64,000 nt of DNA, taken from Gemmiger sp. An87. GTDB lineage: Bacteria; Bacillota; Clostridia; Oscillospirales; Ruminococcaceae. The translations under genes were made by a program, and so were the position numbers. The notes beneath the pieces are model-generated. The model was not told the DNA's origin. It searched no databases and worked only from the letters and a program-made list of their open reading frames with translations. This document shows positions 41,163 through 50,195 of this stretch, in pieces (positions within the stretch are counted from its first letter, which is position 1; every line of letters begins with the position of its first letter). The stretch lies in the NCBI RefSeq assembly GCF_002159185.1, contig NZ_NFHD01000002.1, forward strand, positions 124,001 through 188,000, written 5' to 3'.

Positions 41163-42275
41163 TCAGACGTTGAACAGGAACTCGATGATGTCGCCGTCCT
41201 GCACCACGTACTCCTTGCCCTCGGTGTGCTGCAGGCCCTTGGCCTTCACGGTGGCCATGTTGAAGTCGCAGGCGGCGAAGTCGTCGTAATGCACCACGCT
41301 GGCGCGGATGAAGCCGCGCTCGAAGTCGGAATGGATCTTGCCCGCGGCCTGGGGAGCCTTGGTGCCCTTGCGGATGGTCCAGGCGCGGCACTCCTTCTTG
41401 CCGTCGGTCAGGTAGGAGATCAGGCCCAGCAGGCTGTAGCTGGCCTTGATCAGGTTGTCAAGACCGGTGGCCTCAATGCCCATCTCGTGCAGGAATTCCT
41501 TCTTCTCCTCGGGGGAGTAGTCGGCGATGTCCTCCTCGGTCTTGGCGCAGATGGGAATGCACTCCGCGCCCTCCTCGGCGGCCAGCTTCTTTACGGCCTG
41601 GTAGTGCACGTTCTCGTCCATGCCCTCCATCAGGTCGTCCTCGCTCATGTTGGCGGCGTAGATCACCGGCTTGTAGGTGAGCAGGCCCATCTCCTTCAGC
41701 TGCAGCGCCTGGTCCTCGTCCTCCAGGTCGAAGTCGAAGCTGCGGGCGTTCTTGCCCTTGCCCAGATGGTCGGCCAGCTGCTCCAGCCAGGCGGCGGAGG
41801 CGCCGGCCTTCTTGTCGCCGGTCTTGGCGGCCTTGGCGAAGCGGGCGGCCCGGTTGGAAACGACCTCCAGGTCGCTCAGAATCAGCTCGGTGTCGATGGT
41901 CTCGATGTCGCGCAGGGGGTCCACGCTGCCGTCCACATGCACGATGTCGGTGCCGCCGAAGCAGCGCACCACATGCACAATGGCGTCACACTCGCGGATG
42001 TTGCCCAGGAACTTGTTGCCCAGACCCTCGCCCTTGGAAGCGCCCTTTACAAGACCGGCGATGTCCACGAACTCCACGATGGCGGGGGTCTTCTTGTTGG
42101 TCTCCCAGATTTCGGCCAGCTTGTCCAGCCGGGCGTCCGGCACGGGCACGATGCCGGTGTTGGGGTCGATGGTGCAGAAGGGGTAGTTGGCCGCGGCGGC
42201 GTTCTTGGTGCTGGTGATGGCGTTGAACAGGGTGCTCTTGCCCACGTTGGGCAGGCCCACAATACCTAATTTCAT
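41163..42275 (-). CDS. ychF: Redox-regulated ATPase YchF (Obg family)
   Basis: A 370-aa TRAFAC P-loop protein. P-loop GLPNVGKST (residues 6-14), VDIAGLVKGASKGEG for the G3 region, then a coiled coil and a C-terminal TGS domain (KIHSDFERGFIRASV, EGKEYVVQDGDIIEFLFNV). YchF prefers ATP to GTP and associates with ribosomes. The mRNA leader is about 145 bases from TATAAT at 42432-42427; no known riboswitch was recognised in it. Confidence 0.95.
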   Translation of the reverse strand: MKLGIVGLPNVGKSTLFNAITSTKNAAAANYPFCTIDPNTGIVPVPDARLDKLAEIWETNKKTPAIVEFVDIAGLVKGASKGEGLGNKFLGNIRECDAIVHVVRCFGGTDIVHVDGSVDPLRDIETIDTELILSDLEVVSNRAARFAKAAKTGDKKAGASAAWLEQLADHLGKGKNARSFDFDLEDEDQALQLKEMGLLTYKPVIYAANMSEDDLMEGMDENVHYQAVKKLAAEEGAECIPICAKTEEDIADYSPEEKKEFLHEMGIEATGLDNLIKASYSLLGLISYLTDGKKECRAWTIRKGTKAPQAAGKIHSDFERGFIRASVVHYDDFAACDFNMATVKAKGLQHTEGKEYVVQDGDIIEFLFNV

Positions 42276-42500
42276 GGCTTGTTACATCTCCTTAAAATTT
42301 TGCGCATCCGCAGGGGCTTTCCGGCGCGCTGCGCTGGGTTTGGTTTGCATCAAAACAGAAGGAAAACGGCTTTTGCAGGGGATCAAGCCGCTTTCCTCCA
42401 TAAAAAGGCTCTGAGATTGCATGGTAATTATAGCAGATAAGCCCCTTTTACTCAAGCGGTTTTTCCCGGCAGGGGCAGACGGGGCGGCTTTGGGCAAAAG
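42276..42500 (-). promoter_or_regulatory. ychF promoter and leader
   Basis: Minus strand TGCTATAAT (TATAAT 42432-42427) is followed by a leader of about 145 bases to ATG 42275, with TTAAGGAG as ribosome site. No known RNA element recognised. Confidence 0.45.
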
Positions 42501-42549
42501 AAAACCCTTTGCGGGCAGCCGCGCGGAAAACGCGGCCCCCGCAAAGGGA
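42500..42549 (-). terminator. Terminator after the OYE reductase gene
   Basis: On the minus strand CCCTTTGCGGG (42548-42538) pairs with CCCGCAAAGGG (42515-42505), with an inner CCGCG/CGCGG stem, followed by TTTTCTTTT. Confidence 0.8.
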
Positions 42550-42620
42550 GTCAATCAGGAGGCCGGAGCGGCCACGCTGTTTTTTTCGTCCGGCCGGGCC
42601 AGAGCCCCCGGCGGGATCTC

Positions 42621-44537
42621 TTACAGGTTGCGGCCCAGCTCGTAGCCGTCCCAGATGGCGGCCATGATGTTGCGCACCTTGTTGGAGTCGCCGATGTTGT
42701 GTACCGGTACGTCGCCCTGGGCCAGCTCGTTGTACAGCCCGTCGTTTGCCCGGTAGCCCACGCAGCAGATCAGTGTGTCGCAGGGAATCTGGAACTGCTC
42801 CTCGCCCTTGCGCACGGTCACCTGATCCGGCGCAGTCTGCTCCACAACCACGTTGTCATGGATGGTCACGCGCTCGTGGTTCAGAAGGTCCTCCAGCATG
42901 AACTGGTTCATGTGGGGCACCACGCCGTGGCCGCCCAGGATGTGGGGCATCTTCTCCACGATGGTAACGGTCTTGCCCTTCTGAGCCAGCCACAGGGCGG
43001 TCTCGCAGCCCACCAGGCCGCCGCCGACCACCACCACCTGGCTGCCCGTCTCCACCCGGGACATCAGCACATCCTCGGCGCTGACGGCGGTCTTGCTGCC
43101 CGCGAAGGGCAGCTGGATGGCCGTGGAGCCGGTGGCCACCACGATTTCGTCCGCGCCGAAGGCAGAGGCCTCGGCCGCGGTCATGGCGGTGTTCCGCTTT
43201 ACCTCCACGCCCAGCAGCTCCAGCTGACGCTCGTAGTAGCGGATCAGCTCGTGGTCATAGTGCTTGAATTCCGGCATGCCGCCGGGAATCAGGTTGCCGC
43301 CCAGCCGGTCAGATTTTTCCACCAGTGTGACCTTGTGGCCCCACAGTGCCGCAACCCGGGCAGCCTCCATGCCGCCTACGCCGCCGCCGATGACCAGAAT
43401 GTTCTTTTTGCGCAGGGCGGGCTGCAGGCCATAGATCTCCTCACGGCCGCAGGCAGGGTTCACCGCGCAGCAGACCGGGCCGTTGGCGATGCGGCCCAGG
43501 CAGCCGTCGTGGCAGCCCAGGCAGGGGCGCACCTCGTCCTCCCGGCCATAGCGGATCTTGGTCACGTATTCCGGGTCGGCCAGCAGCGGGCGGCCGTAGC
43601 TCACGATGTCGCAGCAGTCGCCGATGGCGGCGTTGGCCATCTCCGGGTCATCCATGCGGCCGGCCAGGATGATGGGCACGTTTACGTGCTGCTTCAGGAT
43701 GCGGGCATATTCATTGTATACGCCCTTGCCGAAGTACATGGGCGGATGGTTCCAGTACCAGGAATCGTAGGTACCGGCATCCACGTTCAGCATGTCGTAG
43801 CCAGCCTCCACCAGCAGCTTGGCTGCCTGAATGCCCTCTTCCACATCGCGGCCCGCTTCCTGGTAATCCTCGCCGGGCAGGCCGCCCTGGCGCAGGCCCT
43901 TCATGCAGCTCTTCAGGCTGTAGCGCAGGCTGACGGGGAAGTCCGGCCCGCAGACCTTCTTGATGCCCTTCACGATCTCGGTGGCCACCCGCAAGCGGTT
44001 TTCCAGCGAGCCGCCGAACATGTCGGTGCGGTGGTTGTAGATGCTGATGGCGAACTGATCCAGCAGATAGCCCTCGTGTACCGCGTGGATTTCCACGCCG
44101 TCGAAGCCGGCCTTCTTCGCAATGGCGGCGGACATGACGAACTGCTTGATGAGCTTCTGGATCTCCTCCACGGTCATCTCGCGGTGGATGACGCTGGGGT
44201 CGAAGCGGTTGCCCTGCTCAGAGGGGGCAATGTTGTTTTTGATAAAGCCGGGCAGGGCGCTGCGGCCCAGGCCGCCGGTGAGCTGCAAAAAGATTTTAGA
44301 GCCATAGGCATGGATGCGGTCGTTCATGCTGCGGGTGCTGTGGATGAAGGCCACCGGGCAGGTGGTGGGGCAGGGCAGCGCCACGGTGGGGAAGCCCTCG
44401 ATGGTGGTGTCCACACTGCAGATGCCGGTGATGATCAGGCCGACATCGTTCTTGGCGCGCTCCACATAATAATCCTGCAGGCGCTGGTTGAATCCGCCGA
44501 AGCTGTCCGCATAGCCAACGGGGCCCATGGGGGCCAT
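42621..44537 (-). CDS. Old-yellow-enzyme NADH:flavin oxidoreductase (2,4-dienoyl-CoA reductase / BaiCD-type), N-terminus cut
   Basis: A 638-aa three-domain reductase: FMN TIM barrel with HRTDMFGGSLENRLR, a 4Fe-4S site CLGCHDGCLGR...CCAVNPACG, then FAD (VIGGGVGGMEAAR) and NAD(P) (VVVGGGLVGCETALW) domains. Relatives reduce enoate or dienoate substrates, including bile-acid intermediates. The usual first 20 or so residues are missing: in frame only SAAKNRTS precedes MAPMGP after a stop. ATG 44537 has no ribosome site, and a truncated TetR frame runs into it. Either the gene depends on coupled translation or it is damaged. Confidence 0.85.
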   Translation of the reverse strand: MAPMGPVGYADSFGGFNQRLQDYYVERAKNDVGLIITGICSVDTTIEGFPTVALPCPTTCPVAFIHSTRSMNDRIHAYGSKIFLQLTGGLGRSALPGFIKNNIAPSEQGNRFDPSVIHREMTVEEIQKLIKQFVMSAAIAKKAGFDGVEIHAVHEGYLLDQFAISIYNHRTDMFGGSLENRLRVATEIVKGIKKVCGPDFPVSLRYSLKSCMKGLRQGGLPGEDYQEAGRDVEEGIQAAKLLVEAGYDMLNVDAGTYDSWYWNHPPMYFGKGVYNEYARILKQHVNVPIILAGRMDDPEMANAAIGDCCDIVSYGRPLLADPEYVTKIRYGREDEVRPCLGCHDGCLGRIANGPVCCAVNPACGREEIYGLQPALRKKNILVIGGGVGGMEAARVAALWGHKVTLVEKSDRLGGNLIPGGMPEFKHYDHELIRYYERQLELLGVEVKRNTAMTAAEASAFGADEIVVATGSTAIQLPFAGSKTAVSAEDVLMSRVETGSQVVVVGGGLVGCETALWLAQKGKTVTIVEKMPHILGGHGVVPHMNQFMLEDLLNHERVTIHDNVVVEQTAPDQVTVRKGEEQFQIPCDTLICCVGYRANDGLYNELAQGDVPVHNIGDSNKVRNIMAAIWDGYELGRNL

Positions 44538-45018
44538 GGAAGTGCGGTTTTTCGCTGCGGATCACGCCCTGCTGCTGCAGGTGGGCCAGGATGCGGGTGA
44601 GCCCCAGGGGAAGCCCGCGCTCGGGCGAGAGGAAGAAGTCGGTGCCTTCGGTCAGCTGGGCCTTGTAGATTTGCAGGATGATGTCCACCCCGAAGTCCGT
44701 CGCATACTGCATCTGAAAGGCGATGTACTGGAGCACAGCGTTCTCGGTGCAGTCCTTTGCCAGGCTGGGGTATACGGTCTCGTTAAAATAGGCGTCGCAC
44801 TGGGAGTAGGACTCCACCACGATCCCGGCTTTGCTTTTCAGGTGGTGATAAAACGCGCCGGTGGAAACCCCTGCGGCACGGCAGATGTCCTCGATCTTCA
44901 CGTTGTCGAAGCCCTGTTCCCGGATCAGCTCCATGGCCACAGTCAAAAGCTTTTGCTTTGTCTGTTCGGCCTGTTGTTTCCGGCTGGTCTTTGCCGGGGC
45001 GTTGCTTTGTTCTGCCAT
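44296..45018 (-). CDS. TetR-family regulator truncated by fusion to the next gene
   Basis: The first 157 or so residues are a normal TetR protein: HTH with DNVKIEDICRAAGVSTGAFYHH, then the helical domain down to LAHLQQQGVIRSEK. After that the frame runs through the 5' part of the reductase gene in the wrong phase, giving a Pro/His/Gly-rich nonsense tail of about 80 residues. The usual last 40-50 residues of a TetR domain are absent. A deletion joining the two genes at about 44540-44560 explains both defects. DNA binding may survive; ligand response probably does not. Confidence 0.7.
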   Translation of the reverse strand: MAEQSNAPAKTSRKQQAEQTKQKLLTVAMELIREQGFDNVKIEDICRAAGVSTGAFYHHLKSKAGIVVESYSQCDAYFNETVYPSLAKDCTENAVLQYIAFQMQYATDFGVDIILQIYKAQLTEGTDFFLSPERGLPLGLTRILAHLQQQGVIRSEKPHFHGPHGPRWLCGQLRRIQPAPAGLLCGARQERCRPDHHRHLQCGHHHRGLPHRGAALPHHLPGGLHPQHPQHERPHPCLWL

Positions 45019-45180
45019 TGATCCCGCTCCTCAATAGATATAGTCGCACAATCCCTGTGTCCTTTTGCACTATAGCAGAATCCGGTGGGAAACGTAAATA
45101 GAAAAGCGGCTGGCCGGGGCCAGGTCCGCGGGGCGTTTTGCCCGCTGATTTGCCGCAAAAAAGGCACTGCTGGAAAAAGA

Positions 45181-45209
45181 TTGACAGCCGGCTGCAGTGC
45201 GGGTATTCT
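45181..45209 (+). promoter_or_regulatory. Promoter of the 45258 gene
   Basis: A consensus TTGACA (45181-45186), 17-base spacer and TATTCT (45204-45209), 48 bases before the start codon. Confidence 0.75.
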
Positions 45210-45257
45210 TAAGGTAAGAACACACCCGCTGGAAGGAAAGAAAAGGGGCGGAGCTTC

Positions 45258-45719
45258 ATGAACAGAAAGACCATCGGTTCGGCGGCCTTTGTGATGGCCG
45301 TCATGGCACTGGCGGCGGTGCTGGTCCTGACCAGCCGGGCGGACCGGCAGACGGGCAGTATTCTGATCGGGGTGCCTGCCGGGGCGGGCGAAAACAGCCT
45401 GGAGGCGGACTTCACCCTTTCGAAGCCGCTGGAAGACGAAGAGGAGCGCAGCACCGTGACCTTCGCTTTGCTGAACGGGCAGTACAGCGAGGAAGACCCG
45501 GAAAGCCTTGGTCCGGCGGACGCGGTGCTCTGGATGGACGCCGAGGGCCGGCCTGAAGCACCCTTCCAGTACCGGGCGCGGGTCTGGCTGACGGAGGAGG
45601 AAGTGCTGGTGAAGACCGACGGGGGCGAGGTGCGCCGTGTGAGCGGGGCGGATGGTCAGGCCCTGGCCGGGCTGGTGCGGGAATCCACCGCGCCCTATGC
45701 CCAGCCGCGCACCGATTAA
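45258..45719 (+). CDS. Exported or membrane-anchored protein of unknown function
   Basis: A 153-aa protein with one N-terminal hydrophobic helix (about 8-25) and a small acidic extracellular domain. No family recognised. It has its own strong promoter and a terminator, so it is a single-gene unit ahead of the second two-component system. GGGGCGGAG-type ribosome site before ATG 45258. Confidence 0.72.
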   Translation: MNRKTIGSAAFVMAVMALAAVLVLTSRADRQTGSILIGVPAGAGENSLEADFTLSKPLEDEEERSTVTFALLNGQYSEEDPESLGPADAVLWMDAEGRPEAPFQYRARVWLTEEEVLVKTDGGEVRRVSGADGQALAGLVRESTAPYAQPRTD

Positions 45720-45760
45720 AAAACAAAAGAGCACCGGCGGTGTCCGGTGTTCTTTTTTTG
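45719..45760 (+). terminator. Terminator after the 45258 gene
   Basis: AGAGCACCGG pairs with CCGGTGTTCT around CGGTGT, followed by TTTTTTT. Confidence 0.85.
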
Positions 45761-45775
45761 TCCACATTTCTATTG

Positions 45776-45781
45776 TATAAT
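45776..45781 (+). promoter_or_regulatory. -10 box of two-component system 2
   Basis: TATAAT, 75 bases before the regulator gene; the T-rich end of the terminator supplies a weak -35 (TTTTTT at about 45753). Confidence 0.5.
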
Positions 45782-45856
45782 AAATACAATTAGCTGAAAC
45801 AATCCGGGCCGCGGGGCATCCCTGCGGCCCGGTAAAAGAAAAAGGAGCGGGAGAAT

Positions 45857-46546
45857 ATGCCCAACCAGAAAATTTTGATCGTGGACGATGACCAGAACAT
45901 CTGCGAACTGCTGCGTTTGTATCTGGCCAAGGAAGGCTACGAGACCCTGATCGCACACGACGGCGAAAAGGCCCTGGAGCTGTTTGAACAGAACAAGCCC
46001 AACATGGTGCTGCTGGATGTGATGATGCCCAAGATGGACGGCTGGGAGGTCTGCCGCCGTATCCGCGCCCAGGCCAACACCCCCATCATCATGCTCACCG
46101 CCAAGGGCGAGACCTTCGACAAGGTGCTGGGCCTGGAGCTGGGCGCCGACGACTATGTGGTCAAGCCCTTTGACTCCAAAGAGGTGGTGGCTCGCATCAA
46201 GGCGGTGCTGCGCCGCTGCAACCCGGAGGAGTCCGGCAAGGACGGCGTGATCCAGTTCGAGAACCTTTCGCTGGACATGAGCCGCTACGAGCTGAAGGTG
46301 AAGGGCAAGGTGGTGGAGGCTCCCCCCAAGGAGCTGGAGCTGCTGGCCTATCTTGCCGGTCATCCCAACCGGGTGTTCACCCGCGACCAGCTGCTGGACG
46401 AGGTGTGGGGCTTCGAGTATTACGGCGACTCCCGCACCATCGACGTGCACATCAAGCGCCTGCGGGAAAAGCTGGAGGGCGCCAGCGACCAGTGGAGCCT
46501 GAAGACCGTCTGGGGCGTGGGCTACAAGTTTGAAGCAAAGGATTGA
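45857..46546 (+). CDS. OmpR/PhoB family response regulator (two-component system 2)
   Basis: A 229-aa regulator: receiver with VDDDQN, phospho-acceptor Asp in LLDVMMPKMDGW and Lys in VVKPFDSKE; winged-helix DNA-binding domain ending IDVHIKRLREKLEG and VWGVGYKFEAKD. It resembles WalR/ResD-type regulators by eye. It lies six bases before its kinase gene. Confidence 0.94.
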   Translation: MPNQKILIVDDDQNICELLRLYLAKEGYETLIAHDGEKALELFEQNKPNMVLLDVMMPKMDGWEVCRRIRAQANTPIIMLTAKGETFDKVLGLELGADDYVVKPFDSKEVVARIKAVLRRCNPEESGKDGVIQFENLSLDMSRYELKVKGKVVEAPPKELELLAYLAGHPNRVFTRDQLLDEVWGFEYYGDSRTIDVHIKRLREKLEGASDQWSLKTVWGVGYKFEAKD

Positions 46547-46552
46547 TCGCGC

Positions 46553-48019
46553 GTGAGAAAAAGCATCAGTTCCATGTATTTCAGCACCACCGCCATTCTG
46601 CTCATCGTGAGCACGGCGGTGATGGGCCTGATCCAGATGTATCTGGTGATGGGCTATTTCCAGGAAGATAAGCGCAGCACCCTGAACGACGTGGTGCAGG
46701 TGACCGCCATGCAGGTGCAGGAGGATTCCCCCCTGCGCCGCCTGCTGGAGGACGAAAGCGCCCGCACCACGGTGCAGGACCAGATGAAGCTGATCGGCCG
46801 CACCAGCAGCACCAACCTGCTGCTCACCGACGCTTCCGGCCAGGTGATGCTGTATACCCAGAACGAGGCCGAGCAGCTGATCGGCAGCCAGGTGGACGCT
46901 GAGATCCTGCGCCAGGCCCAGGAAGAGGACGGTTTTTTTGAGACCGGCAACCTGGGCGGGCTGTACGCCGGAAAATACTATACCGTGGGCCGGGTCATGC
47001 GGGACGAAACCGGCGCGGCCAGCGGCTATGTGTTCGCCTCGGCCAGCGCGGCCAGCCTGAACGTGTTCGTGAGCGACATGTTCTCCATCTTTGTGCTCAG
47101 TGCCGGTTTACTGCTTCTGGCGGCCAGCCTGCTGGCCATCTTTGTGACCAACCGGCTCACCACTCCGCTGCGGCGCATCAGCGAGGCTGCCCGCAAGTTC
47201 GGCAGCGGCGATTTCAGCGTGCGCGTTCCGGTGGACGGCAACGACGAGGTGGCCCAGCTGGCGGTGACCTTCAACAACATGGCCCGCAACCTGGAGACCA
47301 TCGATTCCTCCCGGGCCAGCTTCATGGGCAACATTGCCCACGAGCTGCGCACCCCCATGACCAGCATCAAGGGCTTCATCGACGGCATGCTGGACGGTAC
47401 CATTCCCGACGACATGCGCCAGCACTATCTGGGCCTGGTGAGCCAGGAGGTGGGCCGCCTGACCCGCCTGATCCAGAACATGCTGGACATCTCCAAGCTG
47501 GAGGCGGGCGAGTACCGGGTGAACGCCCAGAGCTATGATATCTGGGAGAGCATCACCGGCGTGGTGTTCAGCGCCGAGCAGCGCATCCAGAACCAGCATG
47601 TGGAGATTCAGGGCCTGGCTCCCACCCGCACTCCGGTCTACGCGGACCAGGACCTGGTGTATCAGGTGCTCTACAACATTCTGGACAATGCCCTCAAGTT
47701 CACTCCCGAGGGCGGCTACATCCGCTTCTCGGTGAAAAAGAGCGGCGGAATGGTCACGGTGTCCATCCGGAACTCCGGCCAGGGCATCGGGGCGGACGCA
47801 CTGCCCTTCGTGTTCGAACGGTTCTACAAAGAGGATAAGAGCCGGGGCCTGAACGCCCGGGGCAGCGGCCTGGGGCTGCACATCTGCAAGATTCTGGTGG
47901 GCCTTTCCGGCGGCAAGATCTGGGCCGAGAGCGAGGAGGGCCAGTGGTGCCAGTTCAACTTCACCCTGCCCTGCGAGGCACCGCCGGAGCAGCGGCGCAA
48001 GCAGGCCGGGAAAAAGTAA
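46553..48019 (+). CDS. Sensor histidine kinase (two-component system 2)
   Basis: A 488-aa kinase: helices at about 9-32 and 178-200 flank an extracellular sensor; HAMP (about 200-252), HisKA with acceptor His in GNIAHELRTPMTS, HATPase_c with NILDNALKFT, NSGQGIG and GSGLGLHIC. GTG 46553 start. Domain order matches PhoR/ResE/YycG-like kinases without a PAS domain. Signal unknown. Confidence 0.93.
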   Translation: MRKSISSMYFSTTAILLIVSTAVMGLIQMYLVMGYFQEDKRSTLNDVVQVTAMQVQEDSPLRRLLEDESARTTVQDQMKLIGRTSSTNLLLTDASGQVMLYTQNEAEQLIGSQVDAEILRQAQEEDGFFETGNLGGLYAGKYYTVGRVMRDETGAASGYVFASASAASLNVFVSDMFSIFVLSAGLLLLAASLLAIFVTNRLTTPLRRISEAARKFGSGDFSVRVPVDGNDEVAQLAVTFNNMARNLETIDSSRASFMGNIAHELRTPMTSIKGFIDGMLDGTIPDDMRQHYLGLVSQEVGRLTRLIQNMLDISKLEAGEYRVNAQSYDIWESITGVVFSAEQRIQNQHVEIQGLAPTRTPVYADQDLVYQVLYNILDNALKFTPEGGYIRFSVKKSGGMVTVSIRNSGQGIGADALPFVFERFYKEDKSRGLNARGSGLGLHICKILVGLSGGKIWAESEEGQWCQFNFTLPCEAPPEQRRKQAGKK

Positions 48020-48030
48020 AAAATAAGAGG

Positions 48031-48343
48031 TGCGGTTTCCGACCAATGGGCTGGGAAGCCGGCGTGACATAAGAAAACGACGCCGGAAAAGGGCCGCTTT
48101 TGCGGGATTGCAGCGTCAAAGCCCCTTGACAACCACCAAGGGTGCCTGCGGGCCTTTTTCTTGCACTCCCATCAAAATCGGGCCTTTTCCGGTGCTTCGC
48201 AGTTCTGCCCCAGGATTTTGGATGCAGAAAGTACGAAAAGGGGCGGAGCAAGCCTTGGTGGCTTGCCCGCCCCTTTGAATGTTTTGTGCGCCAAAATCCT
48301 ACGGCAGAACCGTCGTTTTCTTGTGCCACACCGGCTAAACCGC
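48031..48343. repeat. Nested palindromic intergenic element, about 310 bp
   Basis: Outer arms 48057-48082 and 48311-48336 match at 23 of 26 positions; GCGGTTT/AAACCGC extends them. Inside are a second pair (48202-48221 with 48291-48310) and a GC-rich hairpin (48237-48276) that could terminate. Short ORFs through it are by-products of symmetry. Its CCAAGG-type core recalls the long leader elements at 56587 and 61701. It fills most of the 488-base gap between the kinase gene and rpe. Confidence 0.7.
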
Positions 48344-48507
48344 GCTTTTTGTTGTTTTTGTGCAAAAAACGTGAAAAGGGTTATGGCTGTTTGCTTTTTA
48401 GCGGGAAATAGGATAAAATTATACTGTATATCTTTGCGCACGCTCTGACGTTTTACGATTTGTAGAGCGGGCCCGTTGCGCGTGATCCATAAGGAGGACC
48501 TTTTCCC

Positions 48508-49158
48508 ATGACTCAACTGAGCCCCTCAATCCTGGCGGCAGATTTCGCCCGCCTGGGTGATGAATGCCGCCAGGTGCTGAATGCCGGAGCCGACATGCTG
48601 CACTTCGATGTGATGGACGGCTGCTTTGTGCCCAACATCAGCTTTGGCGTGCCGGTGCTGCAAAGCCTGCACAAGGCCCTGCCCGAGGCCTTTTTCGACG
48701 TACATCTGATGATCCGCCGCCCGCTGGACTATGTGGAGGCCTTTGTGAAGGCCGGCGCGGGCTGCATCACCTTCCATCTGGAGAGCGAGAGCGATCCGGG
48801 CGAAACCATCGACGCCATCCATGCGGCGGGCTGCAAGGCAGGCCTGTCCATCAAGCCGGGCACCCCGGCAAGCGCGGTTCTGCCTTACCTGGACCGGCTG
48901 GAGCTGGTGCTGGTGATGAGCGTGGAGCCGGGCTTCGGCGGCCAGAAGTTCATGCCCAGCGCCCTGGATAAGCTGAAGGAGCTGCGCGCTGAGTGCGATG
49001 CCCGGGGCCTTTCGCCCTGGCTGGAGGTGGACGGCGGCGTGGACGCGGTGACCGGTCCCGAGTGTGTGGCCGCGGGCGCCAATCTTCTGGTGGCAGGCAG
49101 CGCGGTGTTCGGCAAGGCCGACATGGCCGCCGCCGTGCGCGGGCTGAAAAGCCTGTGA
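48508..49158 (+). CDS. rpe: Ribulose-phosphate 3-epimerase
   Basis: A 216-aa TIM-barrel enzyme: LSPSILAADFARL, LHFDVMDGCFVPN (metal ligands), VHLMI, VMSVEPGFGGQKF and EVDGGV are all present. It interconverts ribulose-5-P and xylulose-5-P. AAGGAGGACC precedes ATG 48508. It is 35 bases ahead of the rnfD-like gene, so it probably leads that operon. Confidence 0.95.
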   Translation: MTQLSPSILAADFARLGDECRQVLNAGADMLHFDVMDGCFVPNISFGVPVLQSLHKALPEAFFDVHLMIRRPLDYVEAFVKAGAGCITFHLESESDPGETIDAIHAAGCKAGLSIKPGTPASAVLPYLDRLELVLVMSVEPGFGGQKFMPSALDKLKELRAECDARGLSPWLEVDGGVDAVTGPECVAAGANLLVAGSAVFGKADMAAAVRGLKSL

Positions 49159-49193
49159 ACGGCCCAAATTTTGCAACGAAGGGAGCAGAGCAC

Positions 49194-50195
49194 TTGAAGG
49201 AACAACAACTGGCCCGGATCCGGCAGGATAAGGGCGTTCATGCAGATCTGTTTTATATGTGCCTGCCGCTGCTGGCCATGGCCTTTGCCTTTTACGGGCT
49301 GCGGTCGGTGCTTTTGTGCGGCACGGCGGTGATCGCCGCCAACCTGAGCGACCGTCTGGTGGCCTGGCTGCGGCACCAACCCTACGAAAAAGGCGAGTGG
49401 AGCAGCGAGGCCTTTGCCTTTATGCTGGCGCTCATTCTGCCCGCCACGGTGAGCTACTATGTGGTAATCGTGGGCGCGGTGGCGGCGGTGCTGCTGGGTA
49501 AGGAGGCCTTTGGCGGCTACGGCTGTTATGTATTCCACCCCACTGCCGTGGGGTATGCGGTGGTGGCAGTGAGCTGGCCCGAGCAGGTCTTCCGCTATCC
49601 GGAGGCCCAGCTGTTCCAGAGCTTGCCGCTGGGCAGCGTTTCCGGCGTGCAGCTGGTGGATTCGCCCCTGCATTCCTTGAAGACCGGCGGCTTGCCCACA
49701 CTGGACAATACCACCCTGTTCCTGGGCAACTACGCGGGCCCCATGGGCGTGACCGCGCTGCTGGTGATCCTGGCCTGCGCACTGTTTTTGGCAAACCGGC
49801 GCAGCCTGCATCTGAGCGTGGTGTTCAGCTTTCTGATCACCTGCGCGCTGGTGGCCTTTGTGGCCCCCCGCCTGGGAGACATTCCCGCCTTCAGCATGCC
49901 CTGGACCTACGTGTCTGACCGGTTGGCGGTGATGAAGTACGAGCTGTGCAGCGGCGGTTTGCTGTTCGCGGCGGTCTATCTGATGGCGGACCCGGTGATC
50001 TGCCCCACCAACCGGATCTCCCGCATTCTGTACGGGGCGCTCACCGGCTTCATGGCCATGATGTTCCGCTACTACGGCAACTACGAGACCGGCGTGTGCT
50101 TCGCCATTCTGGCAATGAACGCCTTCTCCGGCTGGCTGGACCGGGCCGTGCTTCGCATCCTGCACCGAAAGGGGGTTGTGCGCCGTGAACTCTAA
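49194..50195 (+). CDS. rnfD: RnfD/NqrB-like membrane subunit, flavinylation motif altered
   Basis: A 333-aa membrane protein with about nine helices. FGGYGCYVFHPTAVGYAVV matches the RnfD GGLGxNxFNPAxxG motif, and MADPVICPTNRISRILYGA matches the C-terminal DPVT...GR..FG motif. In RnfD the FMN is bound to Thr in (S/Q)ATPL; here the aligned stretch is QLVDSPLHSLKTGG, with S157 in place of Thr and no SGAT. TTG start 49194 with GAAGGGAG upstream. First of three rnf-like genes; rnfB, rnfC and rnfG are not in the window. Confidence 0.82.
   Translation: MKEQQLARIRQDKGVHADLFYMCLPLLAMAFAFYGLRSVLLCGTAVIAANLSDRLVAWLRHQPYEKGEWSSEAFAFMLALILPATVSYYVVIVGAVAAVLLGKEAFGGYGCYVFHPTAVGYAVVAVSWPEQVFRYPEAQLFQSLPLGSVSGVQLVDSPLHSLKTGGLPTLDNTTLFLGNYAGPMGVTALLVILACALFLANRRSLHLSVVFSFLITCALVAFVAPRLGDIPAFSMPWTYVSDRLAVMKYELCSGGLLFAAVYLMADPVICPTNRISRILYGALTGFMAMMFRYYGNYETGVCFAILAMNAFSGWLDRAVLRILHRKGVVRREL

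Noticed and set aside
48142-48516. Several short ORFs on both strands
   Set aside because: They lie in the nested palindrome and differ in every frame; no ribosome sites.
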